Shown here: in pieces, positions 1 through 8,741 of the stretch
Layout: every line of letters starts with the position of its first letter
How positions within the stretch are numbered: the stretch's first letter is position 1
Source: UM-FILTER-49-7 sp964599895
GTDB lineage: Bacteria; Acidobacteriota; Holophagae; Thermotomaculales; Thermotomaculaceae
Assembly: GCA_964599895.1 (NCBI GenBank)
Contig: CAZRHT010000015.1
Span: 1-50,277 of the forward strand
DNA length: 50,277 nt
Reading direction: 5' to 3'
The notes under the pieces: model-generated
What the model was told of the DNA's origin: nothing
Seen by the model: the letters and a program-made list of their open reading frames with translations, nothing else
Database searches by the model: none
Made by a program: the position numbers and the translations under genes

Positions 1-596
1 GAGGAGCTTTGACGGAAAAAATCCGCCGACAGCCATACTCGGTCATTCTCTTTGACGAGATTGAGAAAGCGCATCCTGACGTACTCAATATCCTACTTCA
101 AATTCTTGATGACGGCCGGCTTACTGACGGCAAAGGCAGACTTGTCAACTTCCGCAACACAGTGCTGATTCTCACATCTAACCTGGGAAGTGACGTCATA
201 TTGCAGGCAGACGATCCGACTGACGAGGATACACGCCGGGAGCTGAGCATCATTCTTCACGCGACATTCCGGCCTGAGTTTCTTAACCGTGTTGATGAAA
301 TTGTCATCTTCAATCGTCTGAGCCGTGAGGTAATGACAGACATTGTGGATATTCAGATGAAAGTCGTGCGGGAACGACTCTTGAGACAGGGTCTTGAAAT
401 ACATCTGGACGAGGCCGCACATAAACTTCTGGCAGAACTTGGGTATGACACAAGATTCGGGGCCAGACCTTTGAAACGGATCATCCAGAAATTGCTGTTG
501 AATCCGCTCTCAAAAATGATTCTTGAGGGCCAATTCGCAGATAAAAAGGAAATCAGGGTGTCCAGCGATTCCAAAAAACTGAAATTCTTAGAATAA
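1..596 (+). CDS. clpB: ClpB/ClpC-type AAA+ disaggregase, C-terminal part (5' truncated by window edge)
   Basis: The reading frame is open from base 3 and enters from outside the window; a TTG at 9 is an internal Leu (GALTEKIRR), not a start. About 197 residues remain. Visible are the second AAA+ domain from just before Walker B (VILFDEIEKAHPDV), the sensor-1 region (LILTSNLGS), the Arg-finger stretch FRPEFLNRVDEIVIF, and the C-terminal D2-small domain with sensor-2 (GYDTRFGARPLKRIIQ). This is typical of Hsp100 proteins that unfold aggregated or substrate proteins in the cytoplasm using ATP. The M-domain, which would separate ClpB from ClpC, lies outside the window; ClpB is favoured by the D2 sequence. 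A strong terminator follows 1 bp after the stop. Confidence 0.9.
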   Translation, partial: GALTEKIRRQPYSVILFDEIEKAHPDVLNILLQILDDGRLTDGKGRLVNFRNTVLILTSNLGSDVILQADDPTDEDTRRELSIILHATFRPEFLNRVDEIVIFNRLSREVMTDIVDIQMKVVRERLLRQGLEIHLDEAAHKLLAELGYDTRFGARPLKRIIQKLLLNPLSKMILEGQFADKKEIRVSSDSKKLKFLE

Positions 597-628
597 AGGG
601 CGGGGCTTGCGTTCCCCCGCCCTTCTTT
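597..628 (+). terminator. Intrinsic terminator after clpB
   Basis: AGGGCGGGG (597-605) pairs perfectly with CCCCGCCCT (615-623) around a 9-nt loop, followed by TCTTTC. It begins immediately after the clpB stop and lies before the convergent gene ending at 642. Confidence 0.85.
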
Positions 629-641
629 CAACAGATGATTG

Positions 642-1799
642 TTATTTTGCTTTTTCGTCAAGCAGTTTTTTCACTGCCACTAAAAAGGATTTTTCAGAAT
701 ACATGCCGGTAAAGACCCGTCTGATTACGCCTTTTCTATCAATCAACACAACATGAGGCAATCCGGTCACTGCATAATCCTTAAGAGAATCCGTTTTGCC
801 GAGAAGCACCATAGGATAAGAAAGCTTCTGCTCCTTAACAAACTTTGAGACCAGATTGGCTTCTCTCATCGCCGGAATATTCTGCTCTCTGGTTTTACCA
901 TCGTCATAGTAGCCATACAGTCTTGTAACTCCGATCACGTCCAGCCCTTTATCTCTATACTTGAGGTACAGTTTGCTCAAATGGCTCATTGCGGAGCGGC
1001 AGGGTCTACACCACGGGGCATAAAAATCAAGAACAATAACTTTCCCTCTATCCTGAAACAAAATCGGAGCCTTTCCATTGAATCCTCGAACAATGCCTTG
1101 AAGGTTCATGCAATTCTTGCCGGTTATGCTCATCGCCGCTTCTGTATTTTTCAGTTCCAGTCTGGCCTTCCCTGAAAAGGTAATGTCCTTTGCAGATTTT
1201 CCAAGAAGCTTCATTGCCTCGGCATGTTTGCCCCCATCCTCGTAAAACGTCACCAGTGCATTGATGGCATAGATTCGATATATGTCCTGCATCGTTACCA
1301 CGCCAATGACTGCCTTCAAATAAGGGACAGCTTCCCCGTCCTTTCCTTCCTTCAGCAGCGACATGGCCCTTCCAAAATTGACCATTCCATAAAATTGCTC
1401 CTGGTGATTCAGCTTATCCAGGTATTTCTGGGCCATCGCATCTTTCCCGAGACCAAACAATGAACGGGCACACATCGCGTTATATTTTTCTGGATCTGCA
1501 GGGTTTGAAACCTCTTTCAGGATATCCCAGGCTGACGCAAGGTCATCCACAGACATGAGCACTTCAGCCATTGTCATCTGTTCATTGGGAGCCAGTTTCT
1601 TACCCCTATATTGATTCAACAGCTTCCTCAGCGCTGCAATGCGCTCAACTGACAGCTTATTCATGTCTGCCTGGCTTCGAACCAACATTCTTTTCTTCTG
1701 GAATTGCTGCTGCAGGGCCTGATAATCCTCATTCAATCCGGCAAAGGCAAGAGAGCCGGAAATAACAATCAAAAACAACACAATCAATCTATTCTTCAT
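642..1799 (-). CDS. Exported thioredoxin-fold (TlpA/ResA-like) protein with helical-repeat N-terminus
   Basis: 385 residues. Start chosen at 1799 because GGGAGGAAAAG precedes that ATG and the protein then opens with a clean signal peptide (MKNRLIVLFLIVISGSLAFAG). Residues about 25-220 are helical with TPR-like spacing (alternating pairs such as YLDKLNHQEQFYGMVNFGRA). From about 240 a thioredoxin fold follows with the redox pair C264-x-x-C267 in APWCRPCRS and the cis-Pro region TGLPHVVLIDRKG. The family acts outside the cytoplasm as a thiol-disulfide reductase or reductant donor, for example in cytochrome c maturation; the actual substrate here is not evident. It is monocistronic, convergent with clpB and divergent from nrdJ. 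Confidence 0.75.
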   Translation of the reverse strand: MKNRLIVLFLIVISGSLAFAGLNEDYQALQQQFQKKRMLVRSQADMNKLSVERIAALRKLLNQYRGKKLAPNEQMTMAEVLMSVDDLASAWDILKEVSNPADPEKYNAMCARSLFGLGKDAMAQKYLDKLNHQEQFYGMVNFGRAMSLLKEGKDGEAVPYLKAVIGVVTMQDIYRIYAINALVTFYEDGGKHAEAMKLLGKSAKDITFSGKARLELKNTEAAMSITGKNCMNLQGIVRGFNGKAPILFQDRGKVIVLDFYAPWCRPCRSAMSHLSKLYLKYRDKGLDVIGVTRLYGYYDDGKTREQNIPAMREANLVSKFVKEQKLSYPMVLLGKTDSLKDYAVTGLPHVVLIDRKGVIRRVFTGMYSEKSFLVAVKKLLDEKAK

Positions 1800-1879
1800 C
1801 TTTTCCTCCCATCTACTACTTTCCACGACAGTCTATATGATTTCGCCTCTCCACTCAACAGAAAAAAGTCATATCCTCC

Positions 1880-1909
1880 TTGACCATGCCCAAGATATTG
1901 TGGTATAAA
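1880..1909 (+). promoter_or_regulatory. Sigma-70-type promoter of nrdJ
   Basis: TTGACC (1880-1885), 18-bp spacer, TATAAA (1904-1909) preceded by TG-G (1901-1903), so an extended -10. The start site should lie near 1916, about 30 nt before the ATG at 1946. A longer in-frame reading of nrdJ from 1880 would begin inside this promoter, which supports the later start. Confidence 0.7.
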
Positions 1910-1935
1910 AAAATTCCCTATACCATATCTATGAA
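1888..1935 (+). promoter_or_regulatory. Two tandem NrdR-box-like sites
   Basis: Compared with the known NrdR box acaCwAtATaTwGtgt, box 1 (1888-1903, GCCCAAGATATTGTGG) matches 12 of 16 positions and box 2 (1920-1935, ATACCATATCTATGAA) 9 of 16. Their spacing is 32 bp, three helical turns, as in known nrd promoters. They flank the -10 and the expected start site. A 7-bp inverted repeat, TGGTATA (1901-1907) and TATACCA (1919-1925), overlaps both. The match is mine by eye; no nrdR gene is in the window. Confidence 0.55.
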
Positions 1936-1945
1936 GGAGAGGGTT

Positions 1946-4900
1946 ATGAAGGTCTCACGATATTTTACTGAAAAGCTCACATCTCCCACCGATGGCATCC
2001 GGTTTTCCACCCGTAATTCCCGCATGACGAACCCGGACGGCACATTGGTTTTTGAAGCATCAGACGTCATGATACCGGAGGATTGGTCACAGGTGGCCGC
2101 CGATATCATGGTTCAAAAATACTTTCGGAAGGCAGGTATTCCTAAAAAACGAAAACCGGTTCCGGAAAAGGGAATTCCGGACTGGTTGAGACGGTGCACG
2201 CCGGACCATGAAGCTTTGGATGCAATTCCTGAAGAAGACCGCACAGAAGGTGAAACAGATGCGAAACAGGTATTTCACCGACTTGCCGGAGCATGGACAT
2301 ACTGGGGGTACAAGCACGGTTACTTTGACACAGAGGAAGATGCCAGGGCATTCTATGACGAGCTGGTCTTCATGCTTTGTCGCCAGATTGCCGCGCCCAA
2401 CTCACCTCAATGGTTCAACACCGGCCTTCACTGGGCGTACGGTGTAAATGGCCCCTCTCAGGGGCATTTCTACGTGGACCCGGAAACAGAAACTCTCCAG
2501 AAATCAACCAGTTCATATGAGCGACCACAGCCCCACGCGTGCTTCATCCTCTCCATTGCCGACACGCTCGTGAATGAGGGTGGCATTATGGATCTCTGGA
2601 CCCGAGAGGCAAGAATTTTCAAGTATGGATCGGGCTCAGGCACAAATTTCTCAAATCTGAGAGGGAAAGGTGAACCACTCTCCGGTGGTGGCCTCAGCTC
2701 AGGGTTAATGAGCTTCCTGAAGATTGGAGATCGGGCGGCCGGTGCTATCAAATCCGGTGGCACCACGAGGCGAGCCGCAAAAATGTGTATCCTCAACGCG
2801 GATCATCCGGATATTGAAGAATTTGTGGAATGGAAGGTCAAAGAAGAAGAAAAGGTCGCTTCGATGGCGGCCGGTTCCAGACAGTGCAGCATCCACCTCA
2901 ACAACATACTTCAAGCAGCGAGAAACCAAGACGGTAAATTGGATGTTAATCCGGTAGAAAATCAGAATCTCGCGAAGGCGCTTATTGAGGGAAAACGAAG
3001 TGGAATACCTGAAACTTACATATTTCGTATCCTGCAATTGGCTAAACAGGGCGTAACAGAAATTGAGTTTCCTGCCTTTGACACGAACTGGGAATCCGAG
3101 GCCTACAACACCGTTTCCGGTCAGAATTCCAACAACTCTGTCAGGGTTACTGCTGAATTCATGCAGAAAGTGATGGTGAATGATGACTGGGAATTGAAGT
3201 ACCGTGTCAATGATGGCACCGCCAAAACGGTGAAAGCCGGAGAATTATTTGGAAAAATCAGCACGGCTGCGTGGGCCTGCGCTGATCCGGGACTGCAGTT
3301 TGACAGTACAATTAACGAATGGCACACCTGCCCCGCTTCCGGTCGCATTAATGCCTCAAATCCTTGTTCTGAGTATATGTTCCTGGATAATACTGCCTGC
3401 AATCTCGCTTCTTTGAATCTGCTGAAATTTTACAACACAGAAACAGGTAACTTTGACATTCCCGCATTTAACCACGCGGTCCGGTTGTGGACAATCGTAT
3501 TGGAGATATCTGTTTTGATGGCACAATTCCCAAGCAGAGAGATTGCGGAACTCAGTTACCAGTTCCGAACATTGGGATTGGGGTATGCAAATATCGGAAG
3601 CCTGCTTATGACTTCCGGAATCCCCTATGATTCCGATGAAGGCCGGGCCATTTCCAGCGCAATAACGGCATTGATGACAGGCGTTTCCTACAAGACATCT
3701 GCCGAACTGGCAAAAGAGAAAGGCACTTTTACGGAATATAAAAAGAATCGGGAACATATGCTTCGGGTCATTCGGAACCACAGACGGGCCATCTACAACA
3801 CCGAACAGGCACAATACGAGGGATTAACCGCGTTTCCTTATCAATTTGATGAATCCCTTTGCCCCCCTTTGCTGCTCCAGGCAGCCCGGGAATCCTGGGA
3901 CCAAGCCCTTGAGGACGGGAAAAAGTATGGTTTTCGAAATGCTCAGGTTACCGTCCTTGCGCCAACTGGCACTATCGGCCTGCTTATGGACTGCGATACG
4001 ACCGGGATTGAACCTGATTTTGCTCTGGTGAAATTCAAGAAACTGGCTGGCGGTGGCTACTTCAAAATCATCAATCAGTCTATTGAACCGGCCCTGCTGA
4101 AGCTCGGATACACGGATCAGGAGGTTAGAAGAATTGTGGACTACTGTGTTGGAACACAGTCATTTGATACTGAGAATTGTCCTGTTAACCGGGAGAGTTT
4201 GATTGAAAAGGGATTTCGCGAGGAAACAATAGATCGGCTGGAAAAATCCGTCCCCATGTTTTTTGACCTTGAGAGTGTGTTTGACACATGGAACATCAAA
4301 AAGGAAATACTTGAAGAAGAACTTGATATTCCTTACGAAACATATTCAGAACAAGACTTTTCTCTCCTCGTAGAACTTGGGTTCACTTCGGAAGAAATCC
4401 AACTTTCCTCTGACATCATCTGTGGACGAATGACAGTTGAAGGCGCTCCTGATCTGAAAGATGAACATCTACCGGTATTTGACTGCGCCAACAAATGCGG
4501 CCGCTATGGGACCCGCTACATCGCCCCGGAAGGCCACTTGAAAATGATGGCTGCTGCCCAACCTTATATCTCAGGCGCAATTTCCAAGACTGTCAATCTT
4601 CCGAATGTAGCATCGGTAAAAGACATTGAGAATATCTATCTTGAATCCTGGAAATTAATGTTGAAAGCTGTAGCCCTGTACAGAGACGGATCTAAGCTCA
4701 GTCAACCCCTTTCATCCCTGACAGATACAGACATTGACCTGACTGCTCTCTCCAAAGCAGACATTGTGGAGACAGCGAAAAAACTGGTTGGCGCTTTCAT
4801 CCGGAAAAGGGAAAAGCTGCCATATCGTCGGGCAGGTTATACACAGAAATCAAAAATTGGAGGCCATTCCGTATTTCTCCGAACAGGTGAATATGAAGAT

Positions 4901-5482
4901 GGACGGCTTGGCGAAATCTTCATTGATATGCACAGAGAAGGTGCAGCATTCAGAAGCCTTATGAATTGCTTTGCCATTGCCATTTCGCTCGGGCTCCAGT
5001 ACGGTGTACCACTTGACGAATACGTAGATGCCTTTGTCTTTACCCGTTTCGAACCCAACGGCATGGTTGCCGGCAACCCGCACATCAAAATGACTACATC
5101 CGTCATTGACTACATTTTCAGGGAACTGGCCATCAGTTATCTTGATCGTTTTGACCTTGCCCAGGTTCAGCCGGAAGACATCCGACCCGGCTCTCTCCAG
5201 AAGAAGAATGAACTGAAATTAAATGGCAACGGAAATGGAAACGGTTACGGCAGCCATCCTTACTCTGACAGGACCCACCTGGACATTGACATGAGCGACG
5301 TCAAGGATAGCAAGGTAAGCTCCGTTGTTTCAGACGAAGATGAAAAAGTGAAACTGATTCGAAATGCTCGCCTCAAAGGATATGAAGGTGACCCTTGTCC
5401 CGTTTGCAACCAGTTTACAATGGTCAGAAACGGATCATGCCTGAAATGTGATTCCTGCGGAAACACCTCCGGCTGCAGCTGA
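1946..5482 (+). CDS. nrdJ: Vitamin B12-dependent (class II) ribonucleoside-diphosphate reductase
   Basis: 1178 residues from ATG 1946, preceded by AAGGAGAGG at 1934-1942. It reduces ribonucleotides to deoxyribonucleotides using an adenosylcobalamin radical, so it works with or without oxygen. Motifs of the large NrdJ family are present: a N-terminal region with WFNTGLHW, the active-site segment NPCSEYMFLDNTACNL, the PTGTIGLLMDCDTTGIEP loop near residue 672, and the C-terminal zinc-ribbon pair CPVCNQF...CLKCDSCG ending in CS, which carries the re-reducing cysteines. Length and the Asn/Gly-rich linker (around NGNGNGNGYG) before the zinc ribbon fit the family. It is monocistronic with its own promoter and terminator. 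No class I or III reductase is seen nearby. Confidence 0.95.
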   Translation: MKVSRYFTEKLTSPTDGIRFSTRNSRMTNPDGTLVFEASDVMIPEDWSQVAADIMVQKYFRKAGIPKKRKPVPEKGIPDWLRRCTPDHEALDAIPEEDRTEGETDAKQVFHRLAGAWTYWGYKHGYFDTEEDARAFYDELVFMLCRQIAAPNSPQWFNTGLHWAYGVNGPSQGHFYVDPETETLQKSTSSYERPQPHACFILSIADTLVNEGGIMDLWTREARIFKYGSGSGTNFSNLRGKGEPLSGGGLSSGLMSFLKIGDRAAGAIKSGGTTRRAAKMCILNADHPDIEEFVEWKVKEEEKVASMAAGSRQCSIHLNNILQAARNQDGKLDVNPVENQNLAKALIEGKRSGIPETYIFRILQLAKQGVTEIEFPAFDTNWESEAYNTVSGQNSNNSVRVTAEFMQKVMVNDDWELKYRVNDGTAKTVKAGELFGKISTAAWACADPGLQFDSTINEWHTCPASGRINASNPCSEYMFLDNTACNLASLNLLKFYNTETGNFDIPAFNHAVRLWTIVLEISVLMAQFPSREIAELSYQFRTLGLGYANIGSLLMTSGIPYDSDEGRAISSAITALMTGVSYKTSAELAKEKGTFTEYKKNREHMLRVIRNHRRAIYNTEQAQYEGLTAFPYQFDESLCPPLLLQAARESWDQALEDGKKYGFRNAQVTVLAPTGTIGLLMDCDTTGIEPDFALVKFKKLAGGGYFKIINQSIEPALLKLGYTDQEVRRIVDYCVGTQSFDTENCPVNRESLIEKGFREETIDRLEKSVPMFFDLESVFDTWNIKKEILEEELDIPYETYSEQDFSLLVELGFTSEEIQLSSDIICGRMTVEGAPDLKDEHLPVFDCANKCGRYGTRYIAPEGHLKMMAAAQPYISGAISKTVNLPNVASVKDIENIYLESWKLMLKAVALYRDGSKLSQPLSSLTDTDIDLTALSKADIVETAKKLVGAFIRKREKLPYRRAGYTQKSKIGGHSVFLRTGEYEDGRLGEIFIDMHREGAAFRSLMNCFAIAISLGLQYGVPLDEYVDAFVFTRFEPNGMVAGNPHIKMTTSVIDYIFRELAISYLDRFDLAQVQPEDIRPGSLQKKNELKLNGNGNGNGYGSHPYSDRTHLDIDMSDVKDSKVSSVVSDEDEKVKLIRNARLKGYEGDPCPVCNQFTMVRNGSCLKCDSCGNTSGCS

Positions 5483-5528
5483 TAACACAAAATACAAGTT
5501 TGAGCTCAGACTGGGTTTCAGAAAAGAT

Positions 5529-5564
5529 GGAGAAGGGAACACTCCCTTCTTCTTTTATTTTTTT
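5529..5564 (+). terminator. Intrinsic terminator after nrdJ
   Basis: AGAAGGGA (5531-5538) pairs with TCCCTTCT (5543-5550) around ACAC, extended at the base by a G-T and a G-C pair, then a T-rich run (TCTTTTATTTTTTT). It is 47 bp past the nrdJ stop. Confidence 0.85.
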
Positions 5565-5674
5565 ACTCGTAGTACTTCTCATTAAATATTCGGCACAATG
5601 CGCTGCAGGTACACTTCCCTGATTTTCCCCACTCGTGCGTTCAGTAACACCTGCATTGCTACCTCGGGTAAGAT

Positions 5675-5959
5675 TCAGTGGAGCAGGCGGCGAATTAGCG
5701 AAGGACTGATCCGCTCTGAGACCGTATGCCCGCAAACGGGACATGAGTAAGTTCCATCTCTTAGAGTTTCGCCACATTCGGAACATTGCCGACCTGCCAG
5801 AAATGTTGCTAGAATTGTTGTACCTGCAAACAGGATTCCCAACCCGGTCAATATCCCGATAATCAGGAAGACAGGTGTCGCCCCGAGAAAAGCAGACAAA
5901 ACGACAATCGTGCCACCCAGTAGGATTGAGAAAATACCGAAAACTCTTGCATCTTCCAT
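5675..5959 (-). CDS. Small two-TM membrane protein with C-terminal zinc ribbon
   Basis: 94 residues. Start at 5959 is set by GGGGAGGTAAAC-ATG; a longer in-frame reading would run through the leader and the sigma-54 promoter. Two hydrophobic segments (about 8-28 and 31-55: FSILLGGTIVVLSAFLGA, VFLIIGILTGLGILFAGTT) are followed by CSECGETLRDGTYSCPVCG, a CxxC...CxxC zinc ribbon, and a short basic tail. I recognise no named family; such proteins are usually 'zinc ribbon domain-containing' of unknown role. The notable context is a strong sigma-54 promoter 27 nt upstream of the expected start of translation, so expression is probably conditional and activator-dependent. Confidence 0.7.
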   Translation of the reverse strand: MEDARVFGIFSILLGGTIVVLSAFLGATPVFLIIGILTGLGILFAGTTILATFLAGRQCSECGETLRDGTYSCPVCGHTVSERISPSLIRRLLH

Positions 5960-5996
5960 GTTTACCTCCCCAGGATCAGAATACCCGCCTTGTAAA

Positions 5997-6012
5997 AGCA
6001 ACAATGGTGCCA
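5997..6012 (-). promoter_or_regulatory. Sigma-54 promoter of the zinc-ribbon membrane gene
   Basis: On the minus strand TGGCACCATTGTTGCT matches the -24/-12 consensus TGGCAC-N5-TTGCW with the invariant GG-N10-GC spacing. Predicted start about 5987, giving a ~27-nt leader with an ideal ribosome site. One of the best motif matches in the window. Confidence 0.75.
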
Positions 6013-6147
6013 GAATCTTCTTCAACGATCGTAACTTTATCAGTTTTTTTATCTATATCTTAGGGAATTCATAGATGAGAAGAATGGGGCAAGAAGCTTG
6101 AAATCTGGGAAAACCGTTAAATAAACTTTACACCCCCTCCTTTGCTT

Positions 6148-6876
6148 TCACTTTTCAAACGTTTCTTTCTGAATCAAGCTGGACAGAAGTTTGTAGACTT
6201 CTTCATATTCCGGAAGGTTTTGATGGAGCCATTTCGTCTCTCTCTCAACCGTCTTCAAGTCCCCCCTTGCAGCAGGACCAGTTATTTTTTCCAGAACCTG
6301 GCCAGCCGGGTAACCGGTCATGTGGGGGATCAGAAGCGATTCTGTCATATCTGAAAAAGGCAGCCCAAATTTCCTGCAAATCCGCTCTGCAGCCGTGATC
6401 GGCACATCAACCAGGTTGCCCATCAGTACGCAGGCAATATGATAAGGAACTTTATCATTTGCTGCAATTTCCACCCATTTACCATCCCAGGCACTTACCA
6501 GAGGTGACAGCAAATCTTGCATCTCTGCATCACCCTCAAAAGTCCAGAGAATATTCTTCGGTATGACGGGCAAAGGTGCTGCAAAGGAATAGGCGGGATG
6601 AAGTGATGCCACCTGGACATCCGGACGTATCCGAACAGCTTCAGATGGCAAAAGTCCACTGGTGTGCACAATCCTTTTTCCAGTACTCAGTGTGGAAACA
6701 AGTTTTTCTGCCTCGGATTTCAAGACTTTTTCCGGTACACAGAACCATATCACGCTCGCCTGTTCCGGGTCATTTACAACAGGAACTCCGAGCTCTTCCA
6801 GTCCATTGACAATTGTTAATCCCAGGCGGCCTCTTCCACGAATAAAATGTGAATAGTTCTTCATCGGATTCTGCAT
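6148..6876 (-). CDS. Rossmann-like and DUF2520 domain protein
   Basis: 242 residues from the ATG at 6876, which follows the truB stop by one base (TAAAATG); an ATG at 6864 is also possible. The N-terminal dinucleotide fold shows IRGRGRLGLTIVNGLEELG (a GxGxxG-type loop) and WFCVPEKVL; residues about 110-235 match the helical DUF2520 part (VASLHPAYSFA, ACVLMGNLVDVPITAAERICRKFGLP). The family looks like ketopantoate or pyrroline-5-carboxylate reductase-type NAD(P) enzymes, but its substrate is unknown. It is the last gene of the rimP operon, an unusual place for it, and no terminator is obvious after it. Confidence 0.75.
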   Translation of the reverse strand: MQNPMKNYSHFIRGRGRLGLTIVNGLEELGVPVVNDPEQASVIWFCVPEKVLKSEAEKLVSTLSTGKRIVHTSGLLPSEAVRIRPDVQVASLHPAYSFAAPLPVIPKNILWTFEGDAEMQDLLSPLVSAWDGKWVEIAANDKVPYHIACVLMGNLVDVPITAAERICRKFGLPFSDMTESLLIPHMTGYPAGQVLEKITGPAARGDLKTVERETKWLHQNLPEYEEVYKLLSSLIQKETFEK

Positions 6877-6877
6877 T

Positions 6878-7747
6878 TTAAATTCCGAACACTTTTTCGG
6901 GTTGAATTCGACAGCCAACATTCCCATTCATTGTCACCCGGCAGAGTACCCGCATTGCCCTGAAGTAATCGTCAAATATTCGAATTCTCTGACCCTCATC
7001 AAGAAATACATCCTTTAGAATGATACTCTTCCCGGAAGACAGTTCATCAATCAACTCAGATCCAAGTGAAAAAGACTCTAATTCCGATAAGATCGACAGG
7101 TGAGGGATGGGCTCCGGCTTTTCAAGGTCGCAGGCATCGGTAAGCTTAAACGGACCGATGGCTGTTCGGCACAACGATTTAACAGCCCCACCCACTCCGA
7201 GTTTCTCTCCGAGATCCCGCGCAATTGACCGAATATAGGTCCCCGTGCCGCACTCAATTTCCAACTTCACATACGGAAGCTCAACCTCAATTAATTGGAT
7301 TCCATGAATCACAACCTGTACCGGCCTTGCCTCTACTTTTACACTCTCTCGATTAACGTGATACAATCGCTTCCCTTCCACCCTTTTTGCTGAAATTGAT
7401 GGCGGTTGTTGAGTGATCTCTCCCCTGAATTGTTCCAGGAGACTCAAAATATCCGACTGACAAACCGCCGAGACATCTTTTTCTATCTTTACAGCACCCG
7501 TCATATCATCCGTATCGGTGGACACTCCCAGTTGAAACGTTGCAAGATAAGTCTTGTGGTAGTTGTGGAAAAAATCCATAAGACGCGTAAATGGCCCCGA
7601 TGCCACAATCAAGAGTCCGGTCGCAAAAGGGTCAAGTGTTCCTGCATGACCGACCCTGCGGATACCAGAGATTTTCCTCACCTTTTGGACAACATCAAAA
7701 GATGTTATTCCTGCTGGTTTGTCTATCAGATATATTTGATTATTCAT
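6878..7747 (-). CDS. truB: tRNA pseudouridine(55) synthase TruB
   Basis: 289 residues. It converts U55 of the T-loop of tRNAs to pseudouridine. The N-terminal LIDKPAGITSFDVVQKVR and catalytic motif GHAGTLDPFATGLL (Asp in TLDP) are classic, as are YHKTYLATFQLGVSTDTDD and GTYIRSIARDLGEKLG. The tail (about 220-289) is short and PUA-like. It overlaps the end of nrnA by 8 bp, and its order after rbfA and nrnA follows many bacterial nusA-infB operons. Confidence 0.95.
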   Translation of the reverse strand: MNNQIYLIDKPAGITSFDVVQKVRKISGIRRVGHAGTLDPFATGLLIVASGPFTRLMDFFHNYHKTYLATFQLGVSTDTDDMTGAVKIEKDVSAVCQSDILSLLEQFRGEITQQPPSISAKRVEGKRLYHVNRESVKVEARPVQVVIHGIQLIEVELPYVKLEIECGTGTYIRSIARDLGEKLGVGGAVKSLCRTAIGPFKLTDACDLEKPEPIPHLSILSELESFSLGSELIDELSSGKSIILKDVFLDEGQRIRIFDDYFRAMRVLCRVTMNGNVGCRIQPEKVFGI

Positions 7748-8741
7748 TTTCTACCTTAAGTTTTAGCATGATTTCAGATATCAGATCTTCAGCCCTTCCC
7801 TTTGCTACAAAACCAGCTGCAGCCCGATGGCCCCCACCGCCCATTTTCATTGCTGTGCCATTGACTGACCATTCGCCTTTGCTGCGCAGGGATACTTTGA
7901 AAACGGAGGGAGAAACTTCCATCATGAAAATTCCTGCTTTCACACCCCGGATTTCCCTGGTATAACTGGAAAAATTGTCCGTATCAGCAGGCTCACAGTT
8001 ATATTTCTCTAAATCACTCAACAGAATAATCCCAGTCGCAACGTTTCCAGTCTGGTCTACATGAATTCCGGAAAGAAAGTGTCCCATCAGGCGAACCCGT
8101 GCCAACCGATTTTCCTGGTAAACGGACGCGCACACCTTTCCGGCGTCCGCCCCTTTCTCCACAAGAGCAGCCGCTGCAGAAAGTGCCCCTGAAGATGTAT
8201 TACCGTATGAGAATCCGCCTGTATCTGTATGGATTGCAACATATAGTGAATCTGCCACTTCATCTGAAATTTCAGAGGGGAAATGAGATTGAAAGAAGCC
8301 TGTAATCATCTCACCAATACTGGACGCTCCACTGTCTACAATGTTGATTGATCCATACTGTGTATTGTCCGGGTGATGGTCGAGATTTATGATTGCTCCA
8401 TTGTTGGTAAGGGAAATACCTGATCGCTGCAATGTGCCACATTCCAGTAAGAGAACAGGTTGGCTATGACAATCATAAGACTCACATACCCGAACTTTCT
8501 CCATACCGGGAAGAAAAATATAGTTTTCAGGAACGGGATCGCTTGTCAAAAGTGTAACATTCCCGCCCAAAGAAACGATCAGTTTGTAAAAAGCCCCCAT
8601 GGTTCCAAGACAGTCTCCATCGGCATTGCGATGTCCGGCAATGACCATATCAGGCTGTCTCCTGAGGATTTCTGCCAACATCTGAAAGCCAGTTTCCAAG
8701 TGAGGAATCTGTTTACTATTCTTCGGGGGACGGTTGTCCAT
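7740..8741 (-). CDS. nrnA: DHH-family oligoribonuclease / PAP phosphatase NrnA
   Basis: 333 residues. The family degrades short RNA oligomers and dephosphorylates 3'-phosphoadenosine 5'-phosphate in the cytoplasm. Seen are motif I GHRNADGDCLGT (H37, D41, D43), motif III INLDHHPDNT (DHH at 121-123), HTDTGGFSYGNTS, and the C-terminal DHHA1 nucleic-acid segment ending in GGGGHRAAAGF. Motif II reads LLLECGTLQRSG, with Glu where many members have Asp. Start at 8741 follows GGAGATGAGTT inside rbfA, a 26-bp overlap. Confidence 0.9.
   Translation of the reverse strand: MDNRPPKNSKQIPHLETGFQMLAEILRRQPDMVIAGHRNADGDCLGTMGAFYKLIVSLGGNVTLLTSDPVPENYIFLPGMEKVRVCESYDCHSQPVLLLECGTLQRSGISLTNNGAIINLDHHPDNTQYGSINIVDSGASSIGEMITGFFQSHFPSEISDEVADSLYVAIHTDTGGFSYGNTSSGALSAAAALVEKGADAGKVCASVYQENRLARVRLMGHFLSGIHVDQTGNVATGIILLSDLEKYNCEPADTDNFSSYTREIRGVKAGIFMMEVSPSVFKVSLRSKGEWSVNGTAMKMGGGGHRAAAGFVAKGRAEDLISEIMLKLKVENE

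Noticed and set aside
9..11. TTG start for the first gene
   Set aside because: The frame is open upstream and GALTEKIRR is internal to the Hsp100 second AAA+ domain; the true start is outside the window.
1880..1945. 22-codon N-terminal extension of nrdJ
   Set aside because: It would start within the -35 box and covers the promoter and ribosome site; the ATG at 1946 has AAGGAGAGG.
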